Source: Anaerolineales bacterium | GTDB taxonomy: Bacteria > Chloroflexota > Anaerolineae > Anaerolineales > UBA11579 | Reading direction: 5' to 3' | Assembly: GCA_025808555.1 (NCBI GenBank) | Contig: CP075526.1 | Location: 1,627,064-1,691,063 of the forward strand | Length of the DNA: 64,000 bases | In this document: one piece after another, positions 16,029-25,199 of the stretch | How the letters are laid out: each line of letters starts with the position of its first letter | Numbering within the stretch: the stretch's first letter is position 1 | The notes under the pieces: model-generated | Databases searched by the model: none | What the model was told of the DNA's origin: nothing | What the model saw: only the letters and a program-made list of their open reading frames with translations | Program-made: the position numbers and the translations under genes

Positions 16029-16427
16029 ATGACAAACGAAGAAATCCTGAACCTGATGAACCAATATGTTGACATGAAGTCGAAGGCTGCTCAATTGGAA
16101 TCAGAAAAACAGCGCATGATTGAGGAAACCATGCCGCCCGATGTGCGCCAGCGCGTTGCGGATATCGAAGCCGAATTTGCCGGCAAGAGCCAGGCGGCTG
16201 AAGAATCACTGGCCGCCTTGGAAGAGAGGATCAAAGCGAGTGTAGTGACAGCCCAGGCCAATGTGGCCGTGGAAGGCATGAAGGCCTCATATCATGCCGG
16301 CCGTGTCACCTGGGATTCCAAAGGTCTAGAAGATGCCATGACCAGCAACCCGCAAGTGGCCGAGGCGATCGCTCAATACAAGAAGCAGGGCAAAGAATAT
16401 GCTTCGTTTACCTTCCCCAAGGGCTAA
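16029..16427 (+). CDS. Small coiled-coil protein with Gam-like C-terminus, hypothetical
   Basis: 132 residues. Residues about 14-80 are strongly helical and charged (coiled coil: QLESEKQRMIEE, AAEESLAALEERIK). The C-terminal half has YHAGRVTWDSKGLEDAM and ends KEYASFTF. The segment GRVxWDxKGL recalls phage-type proteins related to Mu Gam (host-nuclease inhibitor), but without a search this is a resemblance only. AAGGAG lies 7 bases before the ATG. It follows the LGFP-like lipoprotein gene by 14 bases, probably in one transcript, and faces the SpoU methyltransferase gene with 5 bases between stops. No other phage gene is nearby. Confidence 0.7.
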   Translation: MTNEEILNLMNQYVDMKSKAAQLESEKQRMIEETMPPDVRQRVADIEAEFAGKSQAAEESLAALEERIKASVVTAQANVAVEGMKASYHAGRVTWDSKGLEDAMTSNPQVAEAIAQYKKQGKEYASFTFPKG

Positions 16428-16432
16428 CAGCG

Positions 16433-17218
16433 CTAGGCCAATACTGTATACAGCCAGATCCCTGCCGCCACAGCCAGGTTGAGCGAAGTGACCCGCCCGC
16501 GCATTGGCATACTGACCACCTGCCTGCAGGTGGTCAGCTGCTCTGGGCTCAGCCCTTCGCGCTCGCTGCCCAGCAGCAGGGCTGCTGGGCGCGTGTAGGT
16601 CACCTCGCGATAGGGAAGCTCGGCTTTGGCCGAGCTGCCGTAGATGCTCACGCCCTCTGCGGCGGCCCACACCACAAAGTCTGCAAAGCTGGCTTGCACG
16701 ATCGGCTTGGTGAAGTGGGCCCCCATACCCGCTCGCACAGCCTGCAGGTGCCAGGGGTCGGCGCCGCCATCCAGTAGCAGCAAGCCCTCGCCGCCTGCCG
16801 CGTCCAGCGTGCGCAGCAGGCTGCCCAGGTTCCCGGGGTCTTGCGGAGCCACCGCCGCCAAATACACCGCCGAGGGATGCACCTGCAGGTTCGCCAGGTG
16901 GGTCGCATTCTGGCGGGCAACCGCCAGAATGCCCTGCGGGTTGTCCTTCTCGCTCAAGCTGGCCATCACATCTTCGTTTGTTTCGATAGTTTCCACGCCC
17001 GCCTGCTGCAGCCGCTGCGGCAACCCGTGGGCAAACTCACCGCGCAGCAGGGTGGGCGCATATAGCGCCATCTCTAATGTTGCTCCAGCCTCCAACGCTG
17101 CGCCGATGTGAAACACGCCTTCAACCAGGAATTGGCTGGTTGCCTGCCGCGTCTTCCGTTCATGCAGGCTGCGTACTAGTTTCACTTTTGGGTTGCTGCG
17201 GCTGGTGATGGCGGTCAT
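16433..17218 (-). CDS. SpoU/TrmH-family RNA 2'-O-methyltransferase
   Basis: 261 residues. N-terminal substrate-binding part (ITSRSNPKVKLVRSLHERKTR) followed by the SPOUT knot with its three motifs: PQDPGNLGSLLRT (about 127-139), LLLGSEREGLSPE, and SLNLAVAAGIWLYT at the C-terminus. The family methylates ribose 2'-OH of rRNA or tRNA using SAM; the RlmB/TsnR-like layout suggests 23S rRNA. The exact nucleotide cannot be told. It is expressed leftward, its end nearly meeting that of the Gam-like gene, and its start lies next to the terminator of the next leftward gene. Confidence 0.9.
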   Translation of the reverse strand: MTAITSRSNPKVKLVRSLHERKTRQATSQFLVEGVFHIGAALEAGATLEMALYAPTLLRGEFAHGLPQRLQQAGVETIETNEDVMASLSEKDNPQGILAVARQNATHLANLQVHPSAVYLAAVAPQDPGNLGSLLRTLDAAGGEGLLLLDGGADPWHLQAVRAGMGAHFTKPIVQASFADFVVWAAAEGVSIYGSSAKAELPYREVTYTRPAALLLGSEREGLSPEQLTTCRQVVSMPMRGRVTSLNLAVAAGIWLYTVLA

Positions 17219-17239
17219 GGTGGCGATTATACGAGGGTG

Positions 17240-17287
17240 CCTAATACAAAAAAGCCTTTGGCATCGCCAAAGGCTTTTTGTATTAGG
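17240..17287 (-). terminator. Intrinsic terminator of the lipoprotein gene at 17300
   Basis: A 22-bp nearly perfect stem (17240-17262 with 17266-17287, one bulged base in an A/T run) around loop ATC, containing the A-run and T-run. It lies directly after the leftward lipoprotein gene and before the methyltransferase gene start. Confidence 0.9.
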
Positions 17288-17299
17288 GTTGCTCGCTTT

Positions 17300-18262
17300 T
17301 TACATCCCCAGACAGTTGAATGCACCCTGCACTGGGAAAGTGCTGCCATCTGGGCGGCGGCCTTCGCCGTAGTAGGAGCCTGACAGTTGGTCAGCGTTTA
17401 CGGTCACGCTGAGCCAGTTGGTAGTGTACTCGCTACCGCCTACGCGCCAACTCAATCCGCCGCGCACCGCGGTATCCGGCGTGGCACCGGGTTCCACCAC
17501 CAGCAAGGCTGCATTCTCGCCACTTCGCCCGCTGCTGATCACGATCTGGGGAACCGTCTCGCATTGAGCTCCGGTCATATCCACTGGGTGATCGCCAAAT
17601 ACACGCAGCAGACCGGCGATGCAATTGAAGACACCGTTGACATCAATCACTTCTTGAACTGGCACACCTTCCACTACCTTGTGCGCAGTACCGGCGAAGC
17701 TACCCGAAAACAGGTCGTCGTTTAATGTGATTACAAATAAATCCTGTGTGGATACCAGGGCACTATCGGTAGCGGCGTCACTGCTTGCCCACACCAGATA
17801 GCCGCCGCGAAGGTTGCTTTCATCCGAGGCCGGATAAATGACCAAAGAGGCGTACGGAGGCGGCGCGTCAAAGACAGCAGGTACGCTGACATAGGTTTCG
17901 CCATCCAGCGTGGAACAGGACCCGCCCGTTACCATCAGCGGCAACCCGCCAGATATTGCGATCGTGGCTGAATTCTCCGCCGATGTATCGCTGGGCAGTG
18001 CGCCACTGGGCCGGCTGGCCGGCGGCGCCGCGCCAGCCGGCGCTGCGCCCAGTACCGGCGCACCCAACCCGGTGGCAGCGTCTACGCTCGCCCCAGGATC
18101 AGCGGCCGAGCCGCCGGCGTCCGTCGAGCCGCTTGCGCTCGTGTCGCCGCCACCACCGCTTGGGGTGGGTGTAGGCGTTGCCGGGGCGCTGGGGCTGCAC
18201 GCAGCCAGAAGGGTCAGCAGCAATACAAAGCCCCAACTGAGATGCTTATGTAAGGGTTTCAT
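17300..18262 (-). CDS. Secreted lipoprotein, hypothetical
   Basis: 320 residues. Start at 18262 is set by GGAGAA five bases upstream. Signal peptide WGFVLLLTLLAAC with lipobox Cys21, then a Thr/Pro/Gly/Ser linker and Ala/Pro-rich stretch to about residue 95. The C-terminal region has two related units, each with a Cys and a pattern like GGLSWRVGGSEYTTNWLSVTVN / GGYLVWASSDAATDSALV, then LFSGSFAGTAH / QLSGSYYGEGR and a final FNCxxG (FNCIAG, FNCLGM). It thus contains a duplicated domain of about 110 residues. No known function. Transcribed alone. Confidence 0.75.
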   Translation of the reverse strand: MKPLHKHLSWGFVLLLTLLAACSPSAPATPTPTPSGGGGDTSASGSTDAGGSAADPGASVDAATGLGAPVLGAAPAGAAPPASRPSGALPSDTSAENSATIAISGGLPLMVTGGSCSTLDGETYVSVPAVFDAPPPYASLVIYPASDESNLRGGYLVWASSDAATDSALVSTQDLFVITLNDDLFSGSFAGTAHKVVEGVPVQEVIDVNGVFNCIAGLLRVFGDHPVDMTGAQCETVPQIVISSGRSGENAALLVVEPGATPDTAVRGGLSWRVGGSEYTTNWLSVTVNADQLSGSYYGEGRRPDGSTFPVQGAFNCLGM

Positions 18263-18385
18263 GATTCTCCTCAAGTTGGCTTGGATTGTCATGGAGAACC
18301 TGCTTTTTAGCCACAAATTTCTCCCCACAAACCCCACCCGTTCCTGATAGCTTTTGCAAGTACTCCCGCGTATTAATTAGGGTGT

Positions 18386-19678
18386 ATGAGTTCGCCCACT
18401 GAAAGCACCTCTCGTATTCCTGGTTTCTATGACCTTTCAATAGAAGAGCGCCACCAGCGCCTGCGTGGCCTTGGAGTGCTCACTGAGGAACAGTTGGCTG
18501 CCCTGGCCGAAGGTGGCATCCACGCCGAAGCGGCTGACCACATGGTCGAGAACGCCATCGGCGTGCACAGCCTTCCGCTCGGCCTGGGGCTCAACTTCGT
18601 AGTCAATGGCCGCGAGGTGCTGGTGCCGATGGCCGTCGAGGAACCCTCGGTCGTGGCGGGCGCGTCGTTCATGGCCAAACTGGCCCGCGCTGCTGGCGGT
18701 TTCACCGCCTCCACCGACGCGCCGCACATGATCGGTCAGATGCAATTGTTGGACGTGACTGACTTGGATGCCGCCACCGCCGCCATCCAGGCCGCCACGC
18801 CTGATTTGCTGGCCGAGGCAGCCCAAATCGACCCTGTCCTCCTGAAGCTGGGCGGCGGCCCGCGTGAGCTGGTCGTGCGCCGTATTGACGAGTCACCCAT
18901 TGGGCCGTTCCTGGTGCTGCATCTGATCTACGACGTGCGCGATGCCATGGGCGCCAATGCCATCAACACCGCCTGCGAGCGCCTGGCGCCGCGCATCGAA
19001 GCCCTCACCGGCGGCCGCGTCCACCTGCGCATCCTCAGCAACCTGGCCGACCGCCGCCTGGCGCGCGCCGCCTGCACCATCAAGCGCAGCGAGCTCGCCT
19101 TCGGTGATTTCTCTGCCGAGCAGGTGCGCGATGGCATCGTGGAGGCCTGGGCCTTCGCCGCCGCTGACCCGTACCGGGCGGCCACGCACAACAAGGGCAT
19201 CATGAACGGCATTGATGCCGTGGTCATTGCCACCGGCAATGATTGGCGCGCCGTGGAAGCCGGCGCCCATGCTTACGCCGCAAGCCGCGGCCGCTACACT
19301 TCGCTCAGCACCTGGGGCGTCTCGCCGGACGGTGACCTCGTCGGCAGCTTGGAGCTGCCGATGGCCGTTGGCATCGTGGGCGGCGCCACCAAGGTTCATC
19401 CCACCGCCCAGGCCGCGCTCAAGCTGATGGGCGTTTCCACTGCGGCCGAGTTGGCAGAGATAATTACCGCCGTCGGCCTGGCCCAAAACCTGGCCGCCTT
19501 GCGCGCCCTGGCCACCGAGGGTATCCAACGCGGCCACATGAGCCTGCATGCCCGCCAGGTGGCGATTGCCGCTGGCGCACAAGGCGAGCAGGTTGAGAAA
19601 CTGGCCGCACAGTTGGTTGCCGAAAAAACCGTGCGCGTAGACCGCGCCGAGCAATTATTAAAGGAATGGTCGCAATGA
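18386..19678 (+). CDS. HMG-CoA reductase, class II type
   Basis: 430 residues, very close in layout to the Pseudomonas mevalonii enzyme. Expected catalytic residues: Glu86 in VEEPS, Lys270 in THNKGIMNG, Asp286 in [15 protein letters not shown], His384 in GHMSLHAR. The family interconverts HMG-CoA and mevalonate using NAD(P)H. Although class II enzymes are often called degradative, the next two genes are HMG-CoA synthase and a thiolase homologue, so here it probably serves the mevalonate route to isoprenoids. A TATTAA (18371-18376) ends 9 bases before the ATG, so the mRNA leader is very short. Stop overlaps the HMG-CoA synthase start. Confidence 0.95.
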   Translation: MSSPTESTSRIPGFYDLSIEERHQRLRGLGVLTEEQLAALAEGGIHAEAADHMVENAIGVHSLPLGLGLNFVVNGREVLVPMAVEEPSVVAGASFMAKLARAAGGFTASTDAPHMIGQMQLLDVTDLDAATAAIQAATPDLLAEAAQIDPVLLKLGGGPRELVVRRIDESPIGPFLVLHLIYDVRDAMGANAINTACERLAPRIEALTGGRVHLRILSNLADRRLARAACTIKRSELAFGDFSAEQVRDGIVEAWAFAAADPYRAATHNKGIMNGIDAVVIATGNDWRAVEAGAHAYAASRGRYTSLSTWGVSPDGDLVGSLELPMAVGIVGGATKVHPTAQAALKLMGVSTAAELAEIITAVGLAQNLAALRALATEGIQRGHMSLHARQVAIAAGAQGEQVEKLAAQLVAEKTVRVDRAEQLLKEWSQ

Positions 19679-20760
19679 CAGAACACATTCACGAGCACGA
19701 AACCGCCCGCTTGCTCAAACCGGAGCATCCAGTTGGCATCGTTGGCTATGGCGCCTATGTGCCGCGCTACCGTCTGCCAGCCAAAGAAGTGGCCCGTGTG
19801 TGGACGGATGGGACAGCTGGTTTGCCCATTGTTGAAAAATCTGTGCCTGGCTTGGATGAGGACGTCATCACTATGTCGATCGAGGCCGCCCGCAATGCGG
19901 TCGCCCGCGCTCAGGTGCCGGTCAAAGAACTGCGCGCCATCTGGGTCGGCTCCGAGTCGCATCCCTACGCGGTGAAGCCCAGCTCCACGCTGGTAGCCGA
20001 AGCCATCGGCGCGTCAACCAGCATTCAGGCCGCCGACTGGGAGTTTGCCTGCAAAGCTGGCACCGAGGCCATGGTGGCTGCCATGGGCTTCGTCGGCTCG
20101 CGCATGGCGCAGTACGCCATGGCCATCGGCATGGACACGGCCCAGGGCCGCCCGGGCGATGCTTTGGAATACACGGCGGGGGCGGGCGGGGCGGCTTTCA
20201 TCATTGGCCCGGCCGAAGAATCCGTCGCCGAGATCGAATGCACTTATTCCTTCGTCACCGATACGCCCGATTTCTGGCGCCGTCAATATGCCAAGTACCC
20301 GGAGCATGGCCAGCGCTTCACCGGCGAACCGGCTTACTTCAAGCACATCACCACCGCCGGCCAGGCCATGTTCGATGCCACTGGCACAAAGCCTGAAGAT
20401 TATGCCTACGCCGTCTTCCACCAGCCCAACGCCAAGTTCCCGCAGCGCGCCGGCCAGATGCTGGGCTTTGCACCTGAGCAGATCCAGACCGGGCTGCTGG
20501 TGCCGCGCATCGGCAACACGTACTCCGGCGCGGCCATCATTGGCCTGACCGCTATTTTGGATATTGCCAAGCCAGGCGACCGCATCATGCTGGTCTCCTT
20601 CGGTTCTGGCGCTGGCTCGGATGCAATGGTGCTGCGGGTGACCGACAATATCGCTGGCAAGCCGGCCCTGGCGCCCACCACAGAGCAATACATCCAACGC
20701 CGCACCGAGATCGACTATGCCGCATATGTACGTATGCGCGGCAAGTTGACAATGAAGTAA
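19675..20760 (+). CDS. Hydroxymethylglutaryl-CoA synthase (archaeal-type)
   Basis: 361 residues, shorter than the eukaryotic enzyme, like archaeal ones. Condenses acetyl-CoA and acetoacetyl-CoA to HMG-CoA. Catalytic Cys126 in [12 protein letters not shown]; His in YFKHITTAG and the later [13 protein letters not shown] segment fit the family. The ATG at 19675 overlaps the HMGR stop as ATGA and has AAGGA nine bases upstream; the upstream ATG at 19666 is rejected because that AAGGA would abut it. In archaea this enzyme forms a complex with a thiolase and a DUF35 protein; both have homologues in the next 4 kb. Confidence 0.93.
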   Translation: MTEHIHEHETARLLKPEHPVGIVGYGAYVPRYRLPAKEVARVWTDGTAGLPIVEKSVPGLDEDVITMSIEAARNAVARAQVPVKELRAIWVGSESHPYAVKPSSTLVAEAIGASTSIQAADWEFACKAGTEAMVAAMGFVGSRMAQYAMAIGMDTAQGRPGDALEYTAGAGGAAFIIGPAEESVAEIECTYSFVTDTPDFWRRQYAKYPEHGQRFTGEPAYFKHITTAGQAMFDATGTKPEDYAYAVFHQPNAKFPQRAGQMLGFAPEQIQTGLLVPRIGNTYSGAAIIGLTAILDIAKPGDRIMLVSFGSGAGSDAMVLRVTDNIAGKPALAPTTEQYIQRRTEIDYAAYVRMRGKLTMK

Positions 20761-20767
20761 GGGAATT

Positions 20768-21931
20768 ATGACCAACATCATCATCGCCGGTATCGGGCAG
20801 ACGCCCGTCAACGAACACTGGAACACCTCGCTGCGCGAGCTGGCCTTCCACGCCATGGAAGCGGCCATGCAGGATGCTGGCGGCCTGCGCCCCACTGCGC
20901 TGTACGTCGGCAACATGCTGGCGGGCCAGCTCTCCAGGCAAGGCCAGCTCGGCGCACTCTTGGCCGACTTTGCCGGCCTAACGGGTATTGAGGCCACCAC
21001 GGTGGAAGCCGCCGGCGCCTCCGCCGCCATGGCCCTGCGCGTCGGCATGCTGGCGGTTGCCAGCGGCCAGGTAGACGCCGCCATGGTGCTGGGCGTCGAG
21101 AAGCTCAGCGAGCAAGTGCCTGCTGAGGTCGAAGCCGCCCTGGCGATGAGCTCCGACACTGACTACGAAGCCGAGCAGGGCCTCACCCTCACCGCCCAGG
21201 CGGCCCTGCTGGCGCAGCGCTATGTGCATGAGCACAAACTGCCAGAGCATGCTCTGGCAGGCTTTGCCCTCACTGCCCACGCCAACGGCGCACACAATCC
21301 TAATGCCATGTTCCGCAAGGCCATCAAGCCAGAGACCTATACCAAGGCTGGCATGGTCAGCGCGCCGCTCAATATGTTTGATGTTGCGCCAAATGCCGAT
21401 GGCGCCGCGGCGCTCATCCTCACGCGCCGTGAGCGTCTGCCCCCCAAGTTTTCGCACCCCCTGGTTGAGATTATCGGCTCCAGCGCGGTTACCGATACTC
21501 TGGCTCTGCATGACCGCCCGGACCCGCTCACCTTCAACGCGGCGCGCCTCTCCATTGAGCGCGCCTGCGCCCAGGCTGGCATTTTGCCTGGCGATGCTGA
21601 CCTGTTCGAATTGTTCGATGCTTTCTCCATCTATAGCGCCCTGACGCTGGAAGCGGCTGGCTTGGCTACCCGCGGCGAGGGCTGGAAGCTGGCCCAGAAC
21701 GGCGCCATTTCGCTCAACGGCCAGATGCCCATCACGACCCTGGGCGGGCTGAAGGCCCGCGGCTTCCCGGGCGGCGCTACCGGCGCCTACCAGGCCGCCG
21801 AAGCGGCCCTGCAGCTGCGCGGTCAGGCGGGCGGGGCGCAAGTGGCCGACGCCAAGACCGCTATCGTGCAGAGCCTGGGCGGGCCTGCCTCGACCGCGGT
21901 CACGCATGTTTTGCGCCGATTGGAGAATTAG
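20768..21931 (+). CDS. Archaeal-type thiolase homologue lacking catalytic residues
   Basis: 387 residues, full length with the thiolase fold throughout. In active relatives the nucleophilic Cys lies in a VEAACASG-type motif; here it is VEAAGASAAMAL with Gly83. The His of the HDAF motif is Phe283 (ELFDAFSI), and the His of the GHPxGATG motif is Phe333 (ARGFPGGATG). All three changes are in an intact frame, so it is not a simple pseudogene. It may be a non-catalytic partner of HMG-CoA synthase and the DUF35 protein, or catalyse something else. It starts 7 bases after HMG-CoA synthase and its stop abuts the DinB start. Confidence 0.9.
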   Translation: MTNIIIAGIGQTPVNEHWNTSLRELAFHAMEAAMQDAGGLRPTALYVGNMLAGQLSRQGQLGALLADFAGLTGIEATTVEAAGASAAMALRVGMLAVASGQVDAAMVLGVEKLSEQVPAEVEAALAMSSDTDYEAEQGLTLTAQAALLAQRYVHEHKLPEHALAGFALTAHANGAHNPNAMFRKAIKPETYTKAGMVSAPLNMFDVAPNADGAAALILTRRERLPPKFSHPLVEIIGSSAVTDTLALHDRPDPLTFNAARLSIERACAQAGILPGDADLFELFDAFSIYSALTLEAAGLATRGEGWKLAQNGAISLNGQMPITTLGGLKARGFPGGATGAYQAAEAALQLRGQAGGAQVADAKTAIVQSLGGPASTAVTHVLRRLEN

Positions 21932-22363
21932 ATGGATCTGCTTGCTGCTCGTCTAGATAAAGCTACCACGCTCACCAACGCGCTGGCCGCATCGCTCACC
22001 AGCGAGCAGCTAAAGAGCCACAATGGCGCCGCGCCATCCAACACCATCGGCGCCCAGTTCTGGTGCGTGGTCGGCGCTCGCGAGAGCTATGCGCGTGCTT
22101 TTGAAGCCGGCGCCTGGCAAGGTTTCAGTTGCAGCCTGAAGGAACCCGAAGTGCCCGCCAGCGTGCAGGCGGCCCTGGCCGCTTCACAGGCTGGGCTGCA
22201 TGCCGCCCTCGCCGCCGCTGAGCAGCCTTGGAACGAGGCGCGCCAGCACATCCTTTACGATCTGCTTGAGCACGAAGCCCAGCACCAGGGCCAGCTCATC
22301 CGCTATTTCTACGCCAACCGGATCCCGTTCCCGCTAGAGTTTGCCAAGCGCTACGCGCTGTAG
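21932..22363 (+). CDS. DinB-family protein
   Basis: 143 residues, a four-helix bundle. The C-terminal HEAQHQGQLIRYFY supplies two of the usual three metal-binding His; the third His expected near the N-terminus is not obvious. DinB/YfiT-type proteins include thiol-dependent transferases and many of unknown role. The ATG directly follows the thiolase stop, so it is the last gene of the mevalonate operon, ended by the terminator at 22391. Confidence 0.82.
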   Translation: MDLLAARLDKATTLTNALAASLTSEQLKSHNGAAPSNTIGAQFWCVVGARESYARAFEAGAWQGFSCSLKEPEVPASVQAALAASQAGLHAALAAAEQPWNEARQHILYDLLEHEAQHQGQLIRYFYANRIPFPLEFAKRYAL

Positions 22364-22390
22364 TCTTTCCCGAGCAATCCCAAAGCCAAT

Positions 22391-22419
22391 AAAAAGCCCG
22401 CCATTCGGCGGGCTTTTTT
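22391..22419. terminator. Bidirectional intrinsic terminator
   Basis: Stem GCCCGCC (22396-22402) / GGCGGGC (22407-22413) with loop ATTC, A-run before and T-run after. It sits between the convergent DinB and methionine aminopeptidase genes. Stem and loop are identical to the terminator at 3211-3228. Confidence 0.93.
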
Positions 22420-23164
22420 AAGCTTGGGTCAGGATGATCGGCTTGCCCTGCGTGATCACGATCGTGTGCTCAAACTGGGCCGCGATCGAGCGGTCACGTG
22501 TGCGCAATGACCAGCCGTCGCTATCTTCAGTAATGCGCCCGGATCCTACGGCAAGGAACGGTTCCAGGGCCAGCACCAACCCTTCGGTCAGCACGCGTTT
22601 GTCGCGTGGGTTAGGCACGTTTAGCACATCGCTCGGGTATTCGTGCAGTTTGCGCCCAATGCCATGGCTGGCCAACTCGGCGATCGTGTTGTAGCCCCGC
22701 TGACGCGCTTCGCTCTGCATGGTGCGTCCCAGCTCGCTGATGAGTACTCCCGCCTTGGCGGTCGCCAGTGTCTTTTTTAACGTCTCTTTGGTTGCTTCCA
22801 GCAGGGCGCTGATATCCTGGCTCTTCTTGCCCACCTGCATCGATGCGCCGGTGTCTGCGAAGTAACCATCTTTTTCGGCAGATACATCAATATGGATAAG
22901 GTCGCCCGCCTGCAGTACATAATCCCCCGGCACCCCGTGGGCAATCACCGGCGCAACACTGATGCAGGTAGCGCACGGGAACTGGTACATGACCTCTGGC
23001 GCCGAGGCCGCGCCCTGGGCTTCCAGGAAGCCGCGGCCTAGCTCGTCTAATTCCCGCGTGGTCATGCCCGGCTTGGCGGCCGCCATCATTTTGCGCAGGG
23101 TTGCGGCACAGATCTTACCGATCGCCTTCAACGCTTGCAGTTGTTCGTCAGATTCCACGGTCAT
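22418..23164 (-). CDS. map: Methionine aminopeptidase, type I
   Basis: 248 residues. Removes the N-terminal Met from new proteins. The metal ligands of the pita-bread fold are recognisable: Asp in LIHIDVSAEKDGYFADTG (two Asp), His in ELASHGIGRKLHEYP, Glu in LALEPFLA and a Glu in AAQFEHTIVIT. The substrate-side His lies in VIAHGVPG. The segment CISVAPVIAHGVPG replaces the more common CxSxNEVxCHGIP, a mild divergence. Convergent with the DinB gene. Confidence 0.92.
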   Translation of the reverse strand: MTVESDEQLQALKAIGKICAATLRKMMAAAKPGMTTRELDELGRGFLEAQGAASAPEVMYQFPCATCISVAPVIAHGVPGDYVLQAGDLIHIDVSAEKDGYFADTGASMQVGKKSQDISALLEATKETLKKTLATAKAGVLISELGRTMQSEARQRGYNTIAELASHGIGRKLHEYPSDVLNVPNPRDKRVLTEGLVLALEPFLAVGSGRITEDSDGWSLRTRDRSIAAQFEHTIVITQGKPIILTQA

Positions 23165-23257
23165 AGCTGCTGGATTATAGGCGCATTAATCACCGCCAAT
23201 TTGATAGTTTCTGAGAGTCTGGCCCAATTACAGTAAGCTCGACAGGAGAAACAAAAG

Positions 23258-23656
23258 ATGGATATTCCGCGCCATTGGAGACTTAAGAAACAGCGCTACT
23301 CGCTCACCGGCGAGGTATGCGAGCATTGTGACGCCAAACTGTTCCCGCCGCGTGACATCTGCCCCGAATGTGGCGAAGAGGCCAAGACCCTCTTCCAGTT
23401 CAGCGGCAAGGGCGAGGTCTACTCTTTCACCACCGTGTACGACGCACCCGAAGGCTATGCCGAGCAGGCGCCCTACACCTTGGCCATGGTCAAGCTGGTC
23501 GAAGGCCCGCTGGTCACCGCTCAACTCACTGACCTGGGTGAGCAAACCCCTGCCATCGGCATGCCGGTGGAAATGGTCACCCGCCTGCTGCGCTCCGCCA
23601 CCGATGAGCGCGGCATGCTAATCTACGGTTACAAGTTCCGACCGGCTGTCGCTTAA
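23258..23656 (+). CDS. DUF35 / OB-fold zinc-ribbon acyl-CoA-associated protein
   Basis: 132 residues. A rubredoxin-like zinc ribbon has C21-x2-C24 and C35-x2-C38 (CEHC, CPEC), followed by an OB-fold with GEVYSFTTVY and YTLAMVKLVEGPLVTAQL. In archaea such proteins bridge HMG-CoA synthase and acetoacetyl-CoA thiolase and help shuttle the acyl-CoA between them. The neighbouring HMG-CoA synthase and thiolase homologue make the same role likely here. AGGAG (23245-23249) lies 8 bases upstream of the ATG. A VOC-family gene follows after 11 bases. Confidence 0.88.
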   Translation: MDIPRHWRLKKQRYSLTGEVCEHCDAKLFPPRDICPECGEEAKTLFQFSGKGEVYSFTTVYDAPEGYAEQAPYTLAMVKLVEGPLVTAQLTDLGEQTPAIGMPVEMVTRLLRSATDERGMLIYGYKFRPAVA

Positions 23657-23667
23657 CTCCACCAAGC

Positions 23668-24033
23668 ATGAACCCCAGCTTGCGCGTTGGTTCCATCGTC
23701 TTTCGGGTGGAGCATTTACCGCGCATGGAAGCCTTCTGGACCGCTGCTTTGGATTATGTGCCACGCGAAGGGTCTCGCAGCGCTGATTTTATTGTGCTGC
23801 ATCCGCGCAACGGCGCTGGCCCCAATATTTCGCTCGACCAGCATTACTCGGCCTACGAGCTGCCGCCGCGCATCCATCTCGACCTTTACACGGAAGACCA
23901 GGCCGCCGAAGTAGCTCGCCTGAAGGCGCTGGGCGCCACCGAAGTGCAGTGGAACAAGCGCCCGCCCACTGCCGATTACATCATCATGCAAGACCCTGAA
24001 GGCAATCGTTTCTGCGTGGTGGATATAAGTTAA
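23668..24033 (+). CDS. VOC (glyoxalase/bleomycin-resistance) family protein
   Basis: 121 residues, a single VOC unit: VGSIVFRVEHLPRMEAFWTAAL, DQHYSAYELPPRIHLDLYTED, ending QDPEGNRFCVVD. The order resembles uncharacterised VOC proteins of the glyoxalase-like type. Metal ligands can be guessed only loosely (His in IHLDL, Glu in DPEGN). Substrate unknown. Probably co-transcribed with the DUF35 gene. Confidence 0.82.
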   Translation: MNPSLRVGSIVFRVEHLPRMEAFWTAALDYVPREGSRSADFIVLHPRNGAGPNISLDQHYSAYELPPRIHLDLYTEDQAAEVARLKALGATEVQWNKRPPTADYIIMQDPEGNRFCVVDIS

Positions 24034-24081
24034 TCTCCAATCTCTTCAAGCAGTTTCTGATTTCCAAGTACCATTCTCCGC

Positions 24082-25077
24082 ATGGAACAATTCATCAAAG
24101 ACCGTTTCAATGATGCCATCTTGCACCAGGCGGCTCAACGCTACGGCGTAGAGCCTGCAGCGGTCAAGATGTTGGATAGCTTTGAAAGCTTCATCTTTGA
24201 ATTCCCGCGGGATGGCAAGGAATACATCCTGCGCATCGGCCACAGCCACCGCCGTAACCAGACCTTGATCGAAGGCGAGACGGAGTGGATCAACTACCTC
24301 GTCGCTGGCGGTGTCTCTGCCGCCCAGGCGATCCACTCCATCAACGATAAGCTGGTCGAGTCCATCCCGGATGGACATGGTGGTGATTTCCTGGCTGTCG
24401 CTTTCGCCAAGGCGCCTGGCGGCCCCGCCCGCGGCCGCTGGACGCCAGAGCTATACCAGACCTACGGCGAGACCATTGGCCGCATGCACAAACTTACCCA
24501 GGCCTATACCGCGCCGCCCAAGCGCCCGCAGTGGGATGACCCCATCTTTGACTTTGTGAACACTTTCCTGCCCGACAGCGAACACGAAATCAAACAGCGC
24601 TACAAGCAAGTCTGCGACTATGTGCGCACGTTACCTAAAGACGCCCAGTCTTACGGGCTAACTCACCAGGATGCCCACAGCGGCAATCTCTTCATTGATG
24701 ACGATGGCCGCATTACCCTGTTTGACTTCGATGATTGCGGCTACAACTGGCTGGTCAACGATATCGCTATGGTGCTTTTCTACATGGCCAGCACCGCCGA
24801 GGACAAAGCAGCCTTTACGGCCGAATTCATGCCGCCCTTCCTGCGCGGTTACGCCAGCCAGTGCACGCTTGAACCCAAGTGGTTGCGGGAAATGCCGTAC
24901 TTCATGAAGATCCGAGAACTTGAGCTGTATGCCGTAATCCACCGCGACTTTGACCTCGAGAACATTGATAATCCCTGGATCGCCAATTTCATGCGCGGCC
25001 GCCGCGAGCGTATCGACGCCGGCCAGCCCTACATTGAGTTCGATTTCGCAACACTCGAGCCGCTGCTCAGTAGCTGA
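24082..25077 (+). CDS. Aminoglycoside phosphotransferase-family kinase
   Basis: 331 residues, protein-kinase-like fold. N-lobe IFEFPRDGKEYILRIGHSHRR with the expected ATP-site Lys/Arg; catalytic loop LTHQDAHSGNLF with Asp and Asn; metal loop LFDFDDCGYNW. Members phosphorylate small molecules such as aminoglycosides, homoserine, choline or fructosamine. The long C-terminal part and the acidic metal loop resemble the CotS/HomoSer-kinase-like group and not true resistance enzymes. The neighbours give no clear substrate. Confidence 0.88.
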   Translation: MEQFIKDRFNDAILHQAAQRYGVEPAAVKMLDSFESFIFEFPRDGKEYILRIGHSHRRNQTLIEGETEWINYLVAGGVSAAQAIHSINDKLVESIPDGHGGDFLAVAFAKAPGGPARGRWTPELYQTYGETIGRMHKLTQAYTAPPKRPQWDDPIFDFVNTFLPDSEHEIKQRYKQVCDYVRTLPKDAQSYGLTHQDAHSGNLFIDDDGRITLFDFDDCGYNWLVNDIAMVLFYMASTAEDKAAFTAEFMPPFLRGYASQCTLEPKWLREMPYFMKIRELELYAVIHRDFDLENIDNPWIANFMRGRRERIDAGQPYIEFDFATLEPLLSS

Positions 25078-25199
25078 GGCTTGCTTGCGTCCAAACTGCA
25101 CCCAGGCGAAAACTGACCTCAATCGGCAGTGAACTCGGCTTTGCCGAATATTCCTTCTATCGCTGCTACGAAGCAGCGCACATTGCCAGCCCGCTTCGC

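Noticed and set aside
20768..21931. Thiolase as a pseudogene
   Set aside because: Frame, length and most family residues are intact and it is coupled to its neighbours, so loss of catalytic residues looks selected.
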